Of a DNA stretch of 55,676 nt, positions 33,863-42,422 are shown one piece after another. The stretch spans positions 1 to 55,676 of the forward strand of contig SCTK01000008.1 of NCBI GenBank assembly GCA_004298905.1. Reading direction: 5' to 3'. The position numbers and the translations under genes were made by a program. Positions within the stretch are counted from its first letter, which is position 1, and the number at the start of each line of letters is the position of its first letter. This stretch comes from Burkholderiaceae bacterium. Lineage in GTDB: Bacteria; Pseudomonadota; Gammaproteobacteria; Burkholderiales; Burkholderiaceae_D. The notes under the pieces are model-generated. The model was given only the letters and a program-made list of their open reading frames with translations, searched no databases and was not told the DNA's origin.

Positions 33863-34360
33863 TCAGCCTGCCACGCTTCCTTCCCGCAGGCCCCGTGCCT
33901 GCTCCAGTTGAATTCTTTTATGGCGTTCCAGTGTCAGCTGCTCGCTCAATTGCCGGTTCTCATGCTGCAGCATCTGGTATTTGAGGGCATGGGCAAGCGT
34001 GGTTTTCAATTCATAATCGACCCAGGGTTTGGGAATGAAGCGATAGATTTCAGCATCGTTGATGGCCTTGATGAGTCCTGCCAGATCGGTATGGCCGGAC
34101 AGGATCAGGCGCGTGGCGTCGGGCTGCAGACTGCGCATTTCGGCCAGAAAAGTGACACCGTCCATCTGGGGCATGCGGAAATCCGACAGCACCAGGTTGA
34201 ATGTCTGCACACGTGCGCGTTCGAGGGCAGCCAGCGGTGAGTTGAATGTCTCAATGACCCAGTCAGCGTATTCCCCGCCCTGTTTCCAGCCCAGACTGCG
34301 TTTCAGCGCGGACAGGATCAGCGGGTCGTCATCGACGATCAAAATCTGTGCTGCATGCAT
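33863..34360 (-). CDS. Response regulator, receiver domain with helical tail
   Basis: 165 residues: a receiver domain (about 4-125) with acidic pocket DDD at 10-12, phospho-acceptor Asp-60 (LVLSDFRMP), Thr/Ser switch in LILSGHTD and Lys in FIPKPW. A short helical tail (about 128-165, Gln/Glu/Arg-rich) follows and no DNA-binding or enzymatic domain is present. ATG 34360 is chosen because AAGGGA lies upstream and the receiver begins at once; the longer frame would run into the inverted-repeat element whose end lies 19 bases upstream. It probably takes its phosphate from the kinase that follows. Confidence 0.9.
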   Translation of the reverse strand: MHAAQILIVDDDPLILSALKRSLGWKQGGEYADWVIETFNSPLAALERARVQTFNLVLSDFRMPQMDGVTFLAEMRSLQPDATRLILSGHTDLAGLIKAINDAEIYRFIPKPWVDYELKTTLAHALKYQMLQHENRQLSEQLTLERHKRIQLEQARGLREGSVAG

Positions 34361-34378
34361 TCTTAATCCCTTTTTTTT

Positions 34379-34646
34379 AGGGCCTGTTAACAACTAATTT
34401 GGGAGTGCGAGTGGGGTCTATGGCTCGCAGGGCTAGGCGCAGGGAGCGCCGTTTGGTCATCCAAACAAGCGACCTGCAACACCGCCATGCGGGCCATAGA
34501 GCCCGCTCCCTCCGGGTTCAAACCAAAACGCGCGCTGGCGTCGTTGCGCGGCTTGCCAAGGGCACCACCCTTGGCTGCGCCACGACGCCTAGCCAGCACA
34601 CGTTTTGGTTTGAACGCATCTCCCAAATTAGTTGTTAACAGGCCCT
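34379..34646. mobile_element. MITE-like element with perfect 26-bp terminal inverted repeats
   Basis: Bases 34379-34404 (AGGGCCTGTTAACAACTAAT...) are the exact reverse complement of 34621-34646, and the match extends two more bases outward as TT/AA. If TA is the duplicated target, the element is GGGCCTG...CAGGCCC flanked by TA on both sides. The inside (about 215 bases) has no plausible gene but folds back on itself: GGCTAGGCG against CGCCTAGCC-like sequence and GTTCAAACCAAAACG against CGTTTTGGTTTGAAC. It sits between the HD-GYP regulator and the single receiver gene, and its right end supplies the last base of the HD-GYP stop codon. Confidence 0.8.
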
Positions 34647-36057
34647 AACGGACGGAAATGAAGACGTGGAGTGAGCGGCCGTCGATTTTTTCGTAATGAA
34701 GGATCTGGCCGATGATACGTTCGTCCAGCAGATAGTCCCTGGCCAGCAGCAATATCCCGTCACGCGTCAACAGATCGCGCGACAACACCATGCCCGGTGC
34801 CAGCTTGTCGGTGGTGGTTTCCATTTCCTTGCCGCTCGGGCGCTCGGGTGTCCCGCCGCCCATTAATTGGGTCAGCGCCAGTACCACCGTCGGGTCATAA
34901 CGTTTGCCCGAATTCTGGCGAATGTCCTGCAATGCTTCTTCGCGCGAGAGTTTGCGCATTTGCATGGCGCCGGAGATAAGTGCGTCGTAGTCGTTGGCGA
35001 CGGCAAGTATGCGCGCCCCCAGCGGGATGGACAGCCCCGGCAAGGCATCGGGATACCCCTGGCCATCGAAGCGTTCGTGATGGTGGCGGATCAGCAGTGC
35101 TGCCTGTGTCAATTGCTCCAGCGCCATCAGCACGGTTTGTCCCTTGACCGGGTGCTTGTGCACTTCCTCGCGCTCTTCCTGCGTGAGAGAAGCATAGGGC
35201 TTGCGGATCACGCTGTCGGGCAGGCCGAGCTTACCGATGTCGTGCAGCAGGGCAGCGAGAAAGACATCCTGTATTTCATTCTCGGCCATCTTCATGCGTG
35301 TCGCCAGCGAGCGTGCCAGATCGGCGACGCGGCGCGAATGCCCCGCCATGGCCCCTTCGCGCATGTCGATCAGATTGGAAAATACCTTGATCGAGGTGAT
35401 GAAACCTTTCTTGAGCTCGCCATGCGCCTGTTCGAGAAATTGCATGGTTTGGTGCAATTCCTTGGTGCGCGCGTGCACCTTGTTTTCCAGTTTGGTGTTC
35501 CATTCGCGCAATTGGGCATTTTGTTCCTGCACCTTCTGCTCAAGGCAGCGCTTTTCTTCCACCAGACGCTTGGTGTCCAGACCCTGCTTGACGATCATCA
35601 GAATCTCGCGGTCATCCCAGGGCTTGGAGATGTAGCGGAAAATTTCACCCTTGTTGATGGCCTCGACCGTGGACACGAGATCGGAAAATCCGGTCAGCAG
35701 AATGCGCACAATGTTCGGATCGCGCGTCCGCACGTGCTGCAAAAATTCCGCACCCGACATGTTCGGCATGCGCATATCGGAAATGATCAAATCGACTTTT
35801 TCTTTTGTCAGTATCTCCAGGCCCGCCGGACCGCTATCGGCAGTGAGCACCTTATATCCAGTGGGCCGCAACAGACGCTTGAGTGAAGTGAGAATATTGG
35901 CCTCATCATCAACCAGCAGGATCGTGGCGTTGGCAGGCGCGGACGCATCGGCGTCCTTTGCCGCCTCGACCTGTTCTGGGGCTACTGGCGCGGGCGCACT
36001 CTGCGTTTGTGCCAGCAGTTGATCGAGCAGCTGATCCTGGATGGCCGGGCTCGTCAC
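34645..36057 (-). CDS. Response regulator with HD-GYP c-di-GMP phosphodiesterase domain
   Basis: 470 residues. An Ala/Gln-rich N-terminal extension (1-42) precedes a receiver domain (about 44-160; DDE at 50-52, phospho-acceptor Asp-94, Lys in YISKPWDD). A coiled coil (about 165-215) leads to an HD-GYP domain (about 220-400) with His-272/Asp-273 in LLHDIGKLGLPD and the diagnostic HHERFDGQGYP at about 326-336. Metal-ligand and GYP residues are complete, so it should hydrolyse c-di-GMP. A C-terminal domain of about 60 residues follows. Its start overlaps the HDOD gene's stop by four bases. The stop codon TAG lies at the edge of the MITE-like element, so the natural 3' end may have been altered. 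Confidence 0.92.
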   Translation of the reverse strand: MTSPAIQDQLLDQLLAQTQSAPAPVAPEQVEAAKDADASAPANATILLVDDEANILTSLKRLLRPTGYKVLTADSGPAGLEILTKEKVDLIISDMRMPNMSGAEFLQHVRTRDPNIVRILLTGFSDLVSTVEAINKGEIFRYISKPWDDREILMIVKQGLDTKRLVEEKRCLEQKVQEQNAQLREWNTKLENKVHARTKELHQTMQFLEQAHGELKKGFITSIKVFSNLIDMREGAMAGHSRRVADLARSLATRMKMAENEIQDVFLAALLHDIGKLGLPDSVIRKPYASLTQEEREEVHKHPVKGQTVLMALEQLTQAALLIRHHHERFDGQGYPDALPGLSIPLGARILAVANDYDALISGAMQMRKLSREEALQDIRQNSGKRYDPTVVLALTQLMGGGTPERPSGKEMETTTDKLAPGMVLSRDLLTRDGILLLARDYLLDERIIGQILHYEKIDGRSLHVFISVR

Positions 36058-36926
36058 AGCATGGCTCCTAACGTATTACTTTGCGCGCGGGTGTGATCCA
36101 GCAGTGCAACCCATTGCTGATCCTTCAATGTGATAGTGCCGCTTTTTTCACCGACAGCGGTGCGAATCTGCTCGCTGTTCAAGGTGGTCAAGTGGGTCAA
36201 GGATGCAATTTTGTCACTCACCGCGAGCACGCTTGCGAGAGGATGCTGGCTGTGCTCCGGTGCGTGGTGCCAACGGATCCCCTGAATCAGCGCAGCCGGG
36301 AAATTCCACTGTTCGGCAATGGCCGCGCCGGCCTCGGCATGTGTGAATCCAAGGGTTTTCTTTTCCAGCTCGATCTCATTGACTTGAGGATCCAGTGCGG
36401 CCAGCCGCATTTGCTCATACTGGTACGGGAAGCGGATGGCAATCAGGAGTTTTCCGATATTGTGCAACATGCCGGCGGTGAAGGCATCGCAATCTTTCAA
36501 CGACAGCCATTTTCCCAGCCACTCGGCCGCCACGGCAACGACAATGGCTTCTTGCCAGAATGCATGCTGATCGAATGTTTTGGGGAGGTTTTGTGGAATG
36601 GCCGACATGACGGCAGCGGTCAGGACAATTGAACGGGTGTTGCTCAAGCCGATCGTGTTGATGGCTTGCTGGGCATTGGCGATATTGCCGGATACGCCAT
36701 AGAAGGGAGAGTTGGCTACGCGCAGCAGCTTGCTGAGAATCGCCACTTCACGGGAAATCATTTCCGCCAGACATGAGACATCCAGATCGTCACGGTCGAA
36801 TTCGGTGAGGATCCGGCCGAGGGCGCTCGGCCAGGGCGGGAACTGGGTCAGTCCTTCCAGCATCTGTGCGAGGCCGGTTGCAGGATCGGCTGCTTCGGTA
36901 CAGTCCGGTTGTTCCTTAACGTCCAT
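36054..36926 (-). CDS. HDOD domain protein
   Basis: 290 residues with one HDOD domain (about 25-225), a non-catalytic relative of HD phosphohydrolases often found as a signalling partner of c-di-GMP proteins. Typical features are FPPWPSALGRILTEFDRDDLDV, VAILSKLLRVANSPFYG, INTIGLSNTRSIVL, FTAGMLHNIGKLLIA and LGFTHAEAGAAIAEQWNFP. It has HN instead of HD in LHNIGK, in line with lack of hydrolysis. It overlaps the REC-PAS gene by 11 bases upstream and the REC-HD-GYP gene by four bases downstream, so all three are co-translated. Confidence 0.9.
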   Translation of the reverse strand: MDVKEQPDCTEAADPATGLAQMLEGLTQFPPWPSALGRILTEFDRDDLDVSCLAEMISREVAILSKLLRVANSPFYGVSGNIANAQQAINTIGLSNTRSIVLTAAVMSAIPQNLPKTFDQHAFWQEAIVVAVAAEWLGKWLSLKDCDAFTAGMLHNIGKLLIAIRFPYQYEQMRLAALDPQVNEIELEKKTLGFTHAEAGAAIAEQWNFPAALIQGIRWHHAPEHSQHPLASVLAVSDKIASLTHLTTLNSEQIRTAVGEKSGTITLKDQQWVALLDHTRAQSNTLGAML

Positions 36927-37761
36927 GTGCCACCTCCGGAATCAGGATCACCAGCCAGCCACGGCCCTTTGACTCATGGCCCAGTGTCGAGAAACGTACT
37001 TCAAATGTTTGTTGATTGGAATCGTAATGATGAACACACTCTTCGGAAGCAGGGAACCAACCGTCGGGGAGCGTTTCCCGGGCATTGTTGGCAATCAACT
37101 GCACGGTGCTGAATATCTCGCGCGCCATCCGATTGGTCGATACGATCAAACCCGTCTGATCGACGCCAATCACCCCGATGGGCATACGGTCAAGAATTTC
37201 CTGATCGACACGCAGCGTGACGAGGTTATTTTTCAATTCTGCGGTGCGTTTTTCGACCATGACGTCAAGTTCATTGACCAGACTTTGCAGGGCCTTGTTG
37301 GTGTGTTTCAGTTCTTCTGTCAGGCGCACATTCTCGGCGCGCATCTGGTATTGGGCGAACGCTTCGCGCACATGGCCGCGCAGCAATTCATCGTCCCAGG
37401 GTTTGGTGAGGAATTTGAACACCGCGCCCTGGTTGATGGCATCGGTCACCGAACGTAACTCGGTATAGCCTGAGAGAATGATACGGATCGTGTCAGGCAG
37501 AATTTCCTTGGCATGCGCAAGAAATTCCGAACCCACCATGCCCGGCATGCGCTGGTCGGAAATAATCACATGAGCGGGTTGTCGTTGCAGTAGCGCCAGG
37601 CCTTCGGCACCACTGTTCGCGGTCAGCACTTTGTAGCCGTCACGCCGGAACAACCGGGTCAAGGCGGCAAGAATGTTCGGCTCGTCGTCGACCAGCAGCA
37701 GAATCTTTTCTGCGACGGTGGCAGCGGCGATGTGCGGCAATGTCAAGTCACAGGCGTTCAT
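36916..37761 (-). CDS. Response regulator with PAS domain
   Basis: 281 residues: a receiver domain (about 19-135; DDE at 25-27, phospho-acceptor Asp-69 in VIISDQRMPG, Lys in FLTKPWDDE), a coiled coil (about 140-185) and a PAS-like domain (about 190-281, MPIGVIGVDQTGLIVSTNRM). There is no output enzyme or DNA-binding domain, so it probably signals through its partners. It is the first gene of the minus-strand signalling operon, with an AGGAA site before the ATG. The receiver resembles those of the two other regulators in the operon, pointing to duplication within it. Confidence 0.88.
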   Translation of the reverse strand: MNACDLTLPHIAAATVAEKILLLVDDEPNILAALTRLFRRDGYKVLTANSGAEGLALLQRQPAHVIISDQRMPGMVGSEFLAHAKEILPDTIRIILSGYTELRSVTDAINQGAVFKFLTKPWDDELLRGHVREAFAQYQMRAENVRLTEELKHTNKALQSLVNELDVMVEKRTAELKNNLVTLRVDQEILDRMPIGVIGVDQTGLIVSTNRMAREIFSTVQLIANNARETLPDGWFPASEECVHHYDSNQQTFEVRFSTLGHESKGRGWLVILIPEVAHGR

Positions 37762-38029
37762 TTTGAAATTCCTGCGTTGGAATGTGGTTTCGATCGGGGG
37801 GCCATACCTCCTGGAGCGGGGAGGAGGCGTGTTGCAAGTCCCGTATCAATCACCCGGGCGATCCACGGTTTTATCGGCCCAATATTGGCTAAATTAAGGC
37901 TGAGTGTGACTCTCGATCCCCGCCACAATCCGCGTGAAGATCGGCAAGCCATTGAGCGGCAGTGATTTCTCATGGGGTCAGGCGGGTGTTTGCCGGATTT
38001 CTGGTTATATAGCTCAAATAAAATTCATG

Positions 38030-39424
38030 TCAGTGCGTCTCGGCCATTTCCCAGGGCAGGTTGCGGGTCAACAATACGTTAAGCAGGTTGTCCTGGAAGT
38101 TGACATTGTTGGTCAGCTTGTTATGGCTCTCGCAGAGAAAGAATGAATACGCCACTGGCAGAAAACTGTCTTCATGCTGAGGTGCGCTGGGGTCCAGCGT
38201 CTGACGTGCCAGCAATGACGGCTTCGTGACGCGACCATCACCCGGCTCGAACATCAGTTCGTCATAACGCACGCCGGGTTTGGGATGGCGAATTTCTTTG
38301 GGGTTGAGACGCACGGCAAATTTCCCGTCGGCCTGCTCAATCAACAGTCGCGCTGAGGTCAGCGTACAGTCGCCGCCAAACAGAACATAGCGAATCGGGC
38401 TGGACGGTTCGGCGACCGAAAGATTCCAGGTGAAGCGCCGCCCGCGTTCGAGCTGATATTTGAAATAGCGCCGCAGGGCGTCAAGGTGTTGATCCGGCGC
38501 GTCGCTGTCGCTGCGGATACGTGCTTCGACGACCGGATCGAAGATCGACCAGTGATAATGTTCCCAGGTTTCACTGTCGAACAGATTGTCGTGCAGGCCA
38601 TGCCCGTCGATGTCGATCAGCCAGGTTGTCAATGGATGCGGGAAGAGCTGGTAACCGCTGGGCAGGGTGGCGAGCGTTTCCTGGCGTATGCGTCCCCAGC
38701 CGATGGGGTTGCCGCTGAGAAAGGCGTGCAGGGAATCGATCGATCCCAGATTGGGCGTCCCCAGCAGAATCAGCTTGCGCACTTTGCGCGCGCCTGCCAG
38801 CGTGACCTGGTGCGGGTCGCCGTCGAGCGCATCGATGGTGCCGTAGCGCAGATAGTAGCGGGCGATCAAGCCACCCATGCTGTGCGCGACGATATTGACG
38901 CGCAGATCGGGGCGCCCATAGTCGCGCCGGATCGTTTCAATCAATTGATCCAGCGCGCGTGCGGTCTGCACGTTATCCTGGCGCCAATCGTAGGCGAACA
39001 CATAGTAGCGGCGTTCCTTGGCGCCTGCGGGCCGGCCGGGGATTCCGCGCACGTAGCCTCCATAGCGGGTTAGCGTCTCGATGATGGGGCGGTAGAAATC
39101 CCGGCCAAACGCCTGTTCCGCAATATCGTAGGCTTCCAGGTGCGACGGTTTGGGTGCCAGCGTTTGCGGGTCAAATTCCAGCGCCAGTTCGTCGTAGCGG
39201 GAAAACAGAATGGAATACCAGGGCCCTGGCCACACCTCGCGTTTCGTAATTTTGTCGCGCAGCTTCGAGCCGAAGACGCCGGGGATCAGAATCACCGGCG
39301 TAGTCTCTGCATTTTCCAGCCCCATTTGATACAGCCGCATCAAATCGGGCCGGGCTTCCTCACCGCAGCCAGGCAAGAGCAGCAATCCAAGACAGAGCAA
39401 CAGCAAAGGCAAGCGTCGTTGCAT
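38030..39424 (-). CDS. LCAT-like lipoprotein acyltransferase/lipase
   Basis: A 464-residue alpha/beta hydrolase of the lecithin:cholesterol acyltransferase type. A lipoprotein signal ends in the lipobox LLPGC with Cys-20. The early strand PVILIPGVFGSKL (about 43-55) holds the oxyanion region. YVFAYDWRQDN is characteristic of LCAT-like proteins, and the nucleophile elbow is AHSMGG with Ser-182. Candidate Asp and His of the triad lie in the C-terminal third but are not certain. Such proteins act on phospholipids or sterol/wax esters; the substrate here is unknown. It is divergent from the cytochrome b561 gene, with 92 bases between the starts. Confidence 0.85.
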   Translation of the reverse strand: MQRRLPLLLLCLGLLLLPGCGEEARPDLMRLYQMGLENAETTPVILIPGVFGSKLRDKITKREVWPGPWYSILFSRYDELALEFDPQTLAPKPSHLEAYDIAEQAFGRDFYRPIIETLTRYGGYVRGIPGRPAGAKERRYYVFAYDWRQDNVQTARALDQLIETIRRDYGRPDLRVNIVAHSMGGLIARYYLRYGTIDALDGDPHQVTLAGARKVRKLILLGTPNLGSIDSLHAFLSGNPIGWGRIRQETLATLPSGYQLFPHPLTTWLIDIDGHGLHDNLFDSETWEHYHWSIFDPVVEARIRSDSDAPDQHLDALRRYFKYQLERGRRFTWNLSVAEPSSPIRYVLFGGDCTLTSARLLIEQADGKFAVRLNPKEIRHPKPGVRYDELMFEPGDGRVTKPSLLARQTLDPSAPQHEDSFLPVAYSFFLCESHNKLTNNVNFQDNLLNVLLTRNLPWEMAETH

Positions 39425-39516
39425 CGGGAGTCCCCCATGGCGGCATCCAACAGGATTCGCATTGCGTACAGCAAGGTATGCTTTGTCTACAATAGATGCT
39501 CAATCAAGGGAACACC

Positions 39517-40041
39517 ATGACACGCTATACCCTGCCTGCCATCGTATTGCACTGGCTGATGGCGCTGCTGATCATTTGGGCTTTCACACTGGGGCTGAGA
39601 ATGGTCGATATGCCCGGCCTGACACCAGACAAGCTCAAGTATTTTTCCTGGCACAAATGGCTGGGTGTGACCGTGCTCGGGCTGGCCTGTGTGCGCTTGT
39701 TGTGGCGCGTGTTTCATCCGGCGCCGGCCTATCCTGCCAGCATGCCGCGCTGGCAGCAGAAGGCGGCCAATGGCTTGCACGCGTTCTTGTATCTGTTGAT
39801 TTTCATTGTGCCGCTGTCGGGCTATTTTTACAGTCTGGCGGACGGCGTGCCCGTGGTTTATCTGGGCGTCATTCCCTTGCCGGTATTGATGGAAAAAAAT
39901 GCGGTGTGGAAACCCATCCTCAAGGAACTGCACGACACGCTCACCACCGTCTTGCTGGTTGTCTTTTGTCTGCACGTGCTGGCGGCGCTCAAGCACCACT
40001 TCATCGACAAGGATGGAATTTTCAAACGCATGTGGCTTTGA
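39517..40041 (+). CDS. Cytochrome b561
   Basis: A 174-residue four-helix di-haem b protein of the inner membrane that passes electrons from quinol to periplasmic acceptors. Conserved histidines in the expected helices are seen: VLHWLMA in helix 1, WHKWLG in helix 2, and CLHVLAALKHHF in helix 4. ATG 39517 is taken because AAGGGAA precedes it. The YceI gene follows after 80 bases and a second YceI gene after that; cytochrome b561-YceI gene pairs are common in proteobacteria. Confidence 0.9.
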   Translation: MTRYTLPAIVLHWLMALLIIWAFTLGLRMVDMPGLTPDKLKYFSWHKWLGVTVLGLACVRLLWRVFHPAPAYPASMPRWQQKAANGLHAFLYLLIFIVPLSGYFYSLADGVPVVYLGVIPLPVLMEKNAVWKPILKELHDTLTTVLLVVFCLHVLAALKHHFIDKDGIFKRMWL

Positions 40042-40121
40042 TTTTTTGCGGCGATTGCAGTGCTTGCATCCATCTGGCGATGACGTGCGTATATTGGATC
40101 AGACCACTTGGAGAAAACGTC

Positions 40122-40688
40122 ATGTCCTTTAAACCCGCTTTGTTGCGCGGCGCTGCCGCCACCAGTTGCCTGCTTTTCAGCCTGCTTGCCGCCGCAGCCG
40201 CGCTTAAAGCCGACCCGGCAAAAAGTTCCATCGGCGTGCTTTTCCGGCAGATGAATGTGCCCATCGAGGCAAAATTCAATCAGGCCACGATGCAGATCAA
40301 TTTCGATGCGGCGCACCTGGAGGCATCGAAAGCGCGTGTTGAAATCGATATTGCCAGTTTCGATCTGGGCGAGCCGGAATACAACCGTGAAGTACTCAAG
40401 AAGGAGTGGTTCAACGCGGCGCAGTTCCCCAAGGCCACGTTTGTTTCCAGCAACATGAAAGCCATGGGCAACAATCAATATCAGGTCAATGGCCAACTGA
40501 CAATCAAGGGCAGGGCGACAGAGGTTGCGTTTCCCCTGACGGTGTCCCGGCAGGGGACGCAACAGATTTTTGATGGACGGCTGCCGATCAAGCGGCTGAC
40601 ATACAACATTGGTGAAGGTGACTGGAAAGATACCAGTGTCGTGGCTGATGAAGTCGTCATCAAGTTTCACATCGTTGCAGCCGAGTAG
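40122..40688 (+). CDS. YceI family periplasmic protein (first copy)
   Basis: A 188-residue exported protein. A signal peptide covers about residues 1-30 (CLLFSLLAAAAALKA). The mature part is a YceI lipocalin-like barrel that binds isoprenoid-type lipids in known structures: KSSIGVLFRQMNVPIEAKF at the start, the central FDLGEPEYNREVLKKEWFNA and FPKATFVSSNM, and LTIKGRATEVAFPLTV. It is more diverged than the next copy. It lies between cytochrome b561 and the second YceI gene, 63 bases from the latter, in one probable operon. The frame is open far upstream but no similarity continues there. Confidence 0.88.
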   Translation: MSFKPALLRGAAATSCLLFSLLAAAAALKADPAKSSIGVLFRQMNVPIEAKFNQATMQINFDAAHLEASKARVEIDIASFDLGEPEYNREVLKKEWFNAAQFPKATFVSSNMKAMGNNQYQVNGQLTIKGRATEVAFPLTVSRQGTQQIFDGRLPIKRLTYNIGEGDWKDTSVVADEVVIKFHIVAAE

Positions 40689-40751
40689 CTGTGAGCGAGC
40701 AACGATCAAAGCGTAACGAGTAGCGTCACATTCATTTATCGAGGAGCGGCC

Positions 40752-41348
40752 ATGAAACTCAAATCCATTTTATTTGCCGGGTGTGCATTTGTTGCAGCTA
40801 CGTCCAATGCGCAAACCTACACCATCGATCCTGACCATACCTATCCCAGCTTCGAGGCTGACCATATGGGTATCTCGATCTGGCGCGGCAAGTTCACCAA
40901 GACGAGCGGTACCATCACGCTCGATCGTGCGGCCAGGAGCGGCACGATGGACATCACCATCGACACCAATTCAATTGAATTCGGTCATGCCAAGATGAAC
41001 GAGCACGCGCGTGGCAAGGAATTTTTCAACACGGAAAAATTTCCCACGGCCACGTATCACGGCACGGCAATAAAATTCGACGGCGATACGCCCGTTGCTG
41101 TCGAGGGTAACCTGACGATGCTCGGTGTGACCCGGCCGGTAGCGCTGAAGATCAACAAATTCAAGTGCCTCATGCATCCGTTCTATCATCGCGAGGTCTG
41201 CGGCGCCGATGCCAGTGCCGAATTCAAGCGCACCGATTTCGGCATGGACTATGGCGTACCGAAATTTGCCGCGCCCGAAGTGCGCTTGCAGATTCAGGTG
41301 GAAGCCTTGAACATGCAGCAGCCCATACCCGGCCAGCCTGCCCAATAA
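40752..41348 (+). CDS. YceI family periplasmic protein (second copy)
   Basis: A 198-residue exported protein with a signal peptide (about 1-21, ILFAGCAFVAATSNA) and a canonical YceI domain: YTIDPDHTYPSFEADHMGIS, IDTNSIEFGHAKMNEH, EFFNTEKFPTATYHG, LTMLGVTRPVAL. It has two additional cysteines in FKCLMHPFYHREVCGAD, a likely disulfide typical of one YceI subgroup. GAGGAG lies before the ATG. It ends the operon; a terminator follows at 41359. Confidence 0.9.
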   Translation: MKLKSILFAGCAFVAATSNAQTYTIDPDHTYPSFEADHMGISIWRGKFTKTSGTITLDRAARSGTMDITIDTNSIEFGHAKMNEHARGKEFFNTEKFPTATYHGTAIKFDGDTPVAVEGNLTMLGVTRPVALKINKFKCLMHPFYHREVCGADASAEFKRTDFGMDYGVPKFAAPEVRLQIQVEALNMQQPIPGQPAQ

Positions 41349-41358
41349 GCAAATAAGC

Positions 41359-41383
41359 GCTGGTGCGAGAGCACCAGCCTTTT
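41359..41383 (+). terminator. Rho-independent terminator after the YceI operon
   Basis: GCTGGTGC-GAGA-GCACCAGC followed by CTTTT, between the convergent YceI and srkA genes. Confidence 0.8.
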
Positions 41384-41387
41384 GGGT

Positions 41388-42398
41388 TTAAAGCAGCTGT
41401 AATGGCGGCTCATCCATCAAGGCAGTTTGCTCACGCAGTTCCAGAATGCGGTCTTGCCAGTAGCGTTGCGTATTGAACCAGGGGAAGGCAAGGGGGAAAG
41501 CCGGGTCATGCCAACGCTGCGCGATCCAGGCGGCATAGTGGATCAGCCGCAAGGTGCGCAGCGCTTCGATCAAATGCAATTCGCGTGGATCGAAGTTAAA
41601 AAAATCTTCATAACCTTCTAGCACGTGCGAGAGTTGCAGCGCCATTTCGGCGCGCGTACCGGAGAGCAGCATCCACAAATCCTGAATCGCCGGGCCCATG
41701 CGCGCATCATCGAAATCGACAAAATGCGGGCCATTGTCCCTGGCCTCTTTTGCTTCCTCGACCCACAGCACGTTGCCCATGTGGCAATCGCCGTGCAGGC
41801 GCAATGTGCGCACTGCGCCCGCGCGCTCGAAACACTGCTGCACACGGCCCAGCGCTTGATCCACCACGCTGTGCCAGGCGGCAAGAATATCGTCGGGGAT
41901 GAAGTGATGTGCCAGCAAATAATCGCGCGGCTGCGCGCCAAAGCTGACGACATCGAGCGCGGGGCGTGCGGCAAAAGGCAACCGCGCACCCACGGCATGA
42001 ATCCGCCCGATGAAACGTCCCATCCATTCCAGTGTGTCGGGATCGCCGAGCTCCGGTGGCCGTCCGCCTTGCCGTGGAAAGACGGCGAACCGATAGCCGC
42101 CAAATGCATTCAATGTGTTGTCCGCCAGCGTAAGTGCCGGGACGACCGGGATTTCTTCGGCCGCCAGCTCGGCCACAAAAGCGTGTTCTTCCAGAATCGC
42201 TGCGTCGCTCCAGCGCTGCGGACGGTAGAACTTGACGACGACGGGCGGACCGTCCTCGATGCCGATCTGGTAGACGCGATTCTCGTAACTGTTGAGTGCT
42301 AGCAAGCGGCCATCGCATTGCAGACCCACGCTGTAGAGCGCATCCAGCACACAATCAGGGGTGAGATCGGCGAAGGGCAGGTCAGTGGGTGGGCTCAT
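41388..42398 (-). CDS. srkA: Stress response serine/threonine protein kinase SrkA (YihE)
   Basis: A 336-residue APH/choline-kinase-fold protein kinase that protects E. coli from stress-induced death. The catalytic loop LRLHGDCHMGNVLW has the HxDxxxxN pattern, and FVDFDDARMGPAIQDLWML supplies the metal-binding DFD. The N-terminal half has the ATP-site segment YENRVYQIGIEDGPPVVVKFYRPQRW. The length matches E. coli SrkA (328 aa). It starts 24 bases after the cyclase gene on the same strand, so the two are probably co-transcribed. A dsbA gene, which often follows srkA in enterics, is absent here. Confidence 0.9.
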   Translation of the reverse strand: MSPPTDLPFADLTPDCVLDALYSVGLQCDGRLLALNSYENRVYQIGIEDGPPVVVKFYRPQRWSDAAILEEHAFVAELAAEEIPVVPALTLADNTLNAFGGYRFAVFPRQGGRPPELGDPDTLEWMGRFIGRIHAVGARLPFAARPALDVVSFGAQPRDYLLAHHFIPDDILAAWHSVVDQALGRVQQCFERAGAVRTLRLHGDCHMGNVLWVEEAKEARDNGPHFVDFDDARMGPAIQDLWMLLSGTRAEMALQLSHVLEGYEDFFNFDPRELHLIEALRTLRLIHYAAWIAQRWHDPAFPLAFPWFNTQRYWQDRILELREQTALMDEPPLQLL

Positions 42399-42422
42399 CG
42401 TAGCAACATGCAGATATGCAGG

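Noticed and set aside
34399-34638. 79-codon open frames inside the 268-bp inverted-repeat element, on both strands
   Set aside because: They arise from the near-palindromic interior and do not resemble transposase or any known protein.
39462-40121. Apparent fusion of an upstream frame to the first YceI protein
   Set aside because: The upstream part is an out-of-frame shadow of the cytochrome b561 gene; YceI has its own signal peptide starting at ATG 40122.
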